Origin: Prevotella sp. UBA4339
GTDB taxonomy: Bacteria > Bacteroidota > Bacteroidia > Bacteroidales > Bacteroidaceae
Direction: 5' to 3'
Length of the DNA stretch: 13,919 nucleotides
Assembly (NCBI GenBank): GCA_002393725.1
Contig: DGTJ01000036.1
Coordinates: 1-13,919 of the forward strand
Below, one piece after another: positions 11,834 to 13,919 of the stretch. A program made the translations under genes and the position numbers. The first letter of the stretch is position 1, and each line of letters opens with the position of its first letter. The notes beneath the pieces were generated by a model that made no database searches, was not told the origin of the DNA, and was given only the letters and a program-made list of their open reading frames with translations.

Positions 11834-13919
11834 ATGAAGAGTTATTTCAGATTCCTTTCGCGCAACAAGCTATATACCTTTATTAATATAGCTGGGCTGG
11901 TGGTGTCGCTGATGTTCATCATTCTGATGGGCGACTACACGTGGCGGCAATATAGCATCGACTCGTGGCACAAGAATGCCGACCGCATCTACCTGACGGG
12001 TAGTGGCGAGGACTTCTTTATGTGGCCGCAAGCTGCACAAGAGATTAAAGAGATGTGCCCGGAAATAGAGCAGACCTGTTGCGTGATGAGCCAGAACGGA
12101 CGGATTAAAAATGGTCAGCGAGAGGTGAAGGATGGAGATAAGGAGAATGGCATCATTATGCTGACAGACTCGACATTCTTCAACTTCTTCGATTTTGAAT
12201 TAACGAAGGGAGACAAACGGACAGTTCTCGATGCGCCAGACAAGTGCGTTATCACAGAAAGACTGGCTCGGCGTCTCTTTGGTGAGAAGGATCCCATCGG
12301 CGAGTCGTTGCAGATTGTTGGCAAGCGCTCTGTCTTCATGAACCACGAAGATCCGTACGACTCGACGTTGGTCTATACTGTCAGCGGCATCGTGAAGGAT
12401 TTCGACCGTACAGTGCTGCCCAATGAGACGCAAATCATTGCCAACATGGAGCGTTTTCCTCAGGTGATGGGCTATACGCTTAGACCCCGTTCTTTCGCAT
12501 ATAGCGGTACAGGTGCCTGCAAAGCATTTCTCTTGTTGCGTCCAGGCGCGACACTTGATGCCAAGAAAAAAGTGATAGAAGACCATCTGGTCAAGAACTA
12601 TATGTGGGCACACATGGAAAATCAAGAGTTCTTTGCAACACCACTGACCGACATTATGTTTGCTCCGCAAAACAATGGTGCAGGCATGCAGAAAGGTGAC
12701 AAGACACGCCTCCATATCCTTTTGGCCGCCGTGCTGGCATTACTCTTCTTCGCTGTCAGCAACTATATCAACCTAACAGTCGCCAATACCGGATTCCGCG
12801 CCAAGGAGATGGCCACGCGACGCCTCTTTGGCAGCAGTCAGCGCAGCATTTCCCTGAAGCTAATAGTCGAGTCTACGCTGATGGTGACTTTCTGCTTTGT
12901 CGCAGGCTTCGTCTTAGCCTGCTGTTTCCAAGACGAGGCAGCTGAACTGTTCAAGGGCAAGATAGACCTGATGAATGATATTCGTTTGGACACCGTAGGA
13001 GTCAGCATGGGGTTCGTCTTGCTGACTGGCATCATCTCAGGCATCATGCCATCGTGGCAGATTTCCCGCTTCCAGCCCATCGACATCGTGAAAGGCAACT
13101 TCCGCTATCGCTCTAAGATGATGCTGGGCAAGGTGTTCATCATCCTGCAGAATGTTATCACGATCACGATGCTGACTTCTGCCCTCGTCATCTGGTTACA
13201 ACTACATCACCTTATTCATGCACCATTAGGATTCAATACGGAACGACTCTATTATGTGAATACACCTGATGGTAAAAGCCTGACTGTCAGGAGTCTGTTG
13301 GAGAAGATGCCTTTCGTAGAGCGCATCGGTGAGTATAGTGGAACGACCTTTGTCACCTACAACAGTAGCATAAGAAGTATTACGAACGGCGACAAACTGA
13401 CAAACCTATTCCTAACCGATCTGGACTCAACGGCCTTCAGCCTCTATGGACTGGATATTCTCCAAGACTATGGTAACACCAGCGATGGCTACTATCTGAA
13501 TGAGGATGCCAAGCGGAGGTTGGAGTTGTCGGATGATGACCGCGAGATGGTTTGGGGCAAAGACGAGACAGCACCTATCAGCGGTATTATCAAGGATTTT
13601 CATCGCATCAACGTGCTACACGAAGCAGAACCTTTCGCCATTCGTCTGCAGGAACATGTGAAAAGTCCCAACTTCCTCGTCAAGACAAATGGAGATAAGC
13701 AGGCGAAGACCGCTTTCGACGAAATGCTGAGAGGACTGGGTGTCTCTGAAGAAGAATTGGTTTGGTGTGTCAGCAGTTTGGAAGAGGGTATCTCCGAAAC
13801 TTTCGAGGACCAGCAGAACACGTTGAAGATCATCACACTTTTCACCCTCATTGCCATCGTCATCTCCGTGATGGGCTACGTGGGCCTGTCGCTATTCTTC
13901 ATCCGTCAGCGCAAGAAGG
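11834..13919 (+). CDS. FtsX-like ABC transporter permease (MacB type), 3' end missing
   Basis: From ATG at 11834 the frame stays open for 695 codons to the edge of the window. The layout is two FtsX/MacB halves. Membrane segment 1 is at residues 16-32 (FINIAGLVVSLMFIILM), followed by a large periplasmic domain to about 290 with ADRIYL, ITERLARRLFGEKDPIGE and the VSGIVKDF motif. Segments 2-4 lie at about 293-313, 349-366 and 388-408, with FRAKEMATRRLFGSS between 2 and 3. Segment 5 is at 434-455, then a second periplasmic domain with its own ISGIIKDFH motif and segment 6 at 666-690. Two segments and roughly 80-100 residues should follow outside the window. Such permeases work with a separate ATPase, often in efflux or envelope stress; no ATPase gene is visible here. 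Probably controlled by the regulator upstream. Confidence 0.88.
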   Translation, partial: MKSYFRFLSRNKLYTFINIAGLVVSLMFIILMGDYTWRQYSIDSWHKNADRIYLTGSGEDFFMWPQAAQEIKEMCPEIEQTCCVMSQNGRIKNGQREVKDGDKENGIIMLTDSTFFNFFDFELTKGDKRTVLDAPDKCVITERLARRLFGEKDPIGESLQIVGKRSVFMNHEDPYDSTLVYTVSGIVKDFDRTVLPNETQIIANMERFPQVMGYTLRPRSFAYSGTGACKAFLLLRPGATLDAKKKVIEDHLVKNYMWAHMENQEFFATPLTDIMFAPQNNGAGMQKGDKTRLHILLAAVLALLFFAVSNYINLTVANTGFRAKEMATRRLFGSSQRSISLKLIVESTLMVTFCFVAGFVLACCFQDEAAELFKGKIDLMNDIRLDTVGVSMGFVLLTGIISGIMPSWQISRFQPIDIVKGNFRYRSKMMLGKVFIILQNVITITMLTSALVIWLQLHHLIHAPLGFNTERLYYVNTPDGKSLTVRSLLEKMPFVERIGEYSGTTFVTYNSSIRSITNGDKLTNLFLTDLDSTAFSLYGLDILQDYGNTSDGYYLNEDAKRRLELSDDDREMVWGKDETAPISGIIKDFHRINVLHEAEPFAIRLQEHVKSPNFLVKTNGDKQAKTAFDEMLRGLGVSEEELVWCVSSLEEGISETFEDQQNTLKIITLFTLIAIVISVMGYVGLSLFFIRQRKK

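Overview
The window looks like a chromosomal segment from a Bacteroidales bacterium, most likely Prevotella or a close relative. Three things support this: promoters of the Bacteroidota type (a TAnnTTTG box about 5-10 bases before the presumed transcript start, sometimes with a TTTG or TTGG box 19-20 bases upstream), starts with little or no Shine-Dalgarno sequence, and typical Bacteroidota families (sigma/DUF4974 anti-sigma/STN-type TonB receptor, DUF4377 lipoprotein, membrane-bound winged-helix regulator, FtsX-like permease). All genes I accept are on the + strand. I see no rRNA, tRNA, CRISPR array or intact insertion sequence.

Layout. 1-1331: the end of a STAS-like (DUF4325) gene, then a secreted protein with a carboxypeptidase-like regulatory domain. 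1350-2467: a promoter that is a near-copy of one 9.5 kb downstream drives a truncated Bro-N (phage antirepressor-like) reading frame whose stop overlaps the start of a secreted, probably outer-membrane protein. 2604-4469: a membrane-anchored MutS-like ATPase. 4598-6136: a self-contained hipBA toxin-antitoxin operon with a good promoter, two identical operator-like dyads and a closing hairpin. 6241-10628: a cell-surface signalling operon with an ECF sigma factor, a short DUF4974 anti-sigma factor, an STN-domain TonB-dependent receptor and, after a gap, a DUF4377 lipoprotein. 10629-10933: a gene-free, repeat-rich stretch with two 22-base-period arrays and a nested GC-rich fold, ending in the second promoter copy. 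10934-13919: a membrane-embedded winged-helix regulator, a terminator and operator-like cluster, and an FtsX-like ABC permease that runs off the window.

How they may work together. In the central operon the receptor's STN domain should contact the anti-sigma factor when ligand is bound and so release the sigma factor. The regulator at 10934 probably senses the envelope and controls the adjacent permease. A shared 17-base dyad (TGTCT-N7-AGACA) lies in front of both the sigma operon and the permease gene, which suggests the two envelope systems share a regulator; this is inference. The receptor gene has an abrupt base-composition step between its signalling part and its barrel part, which suggests a module exchange.
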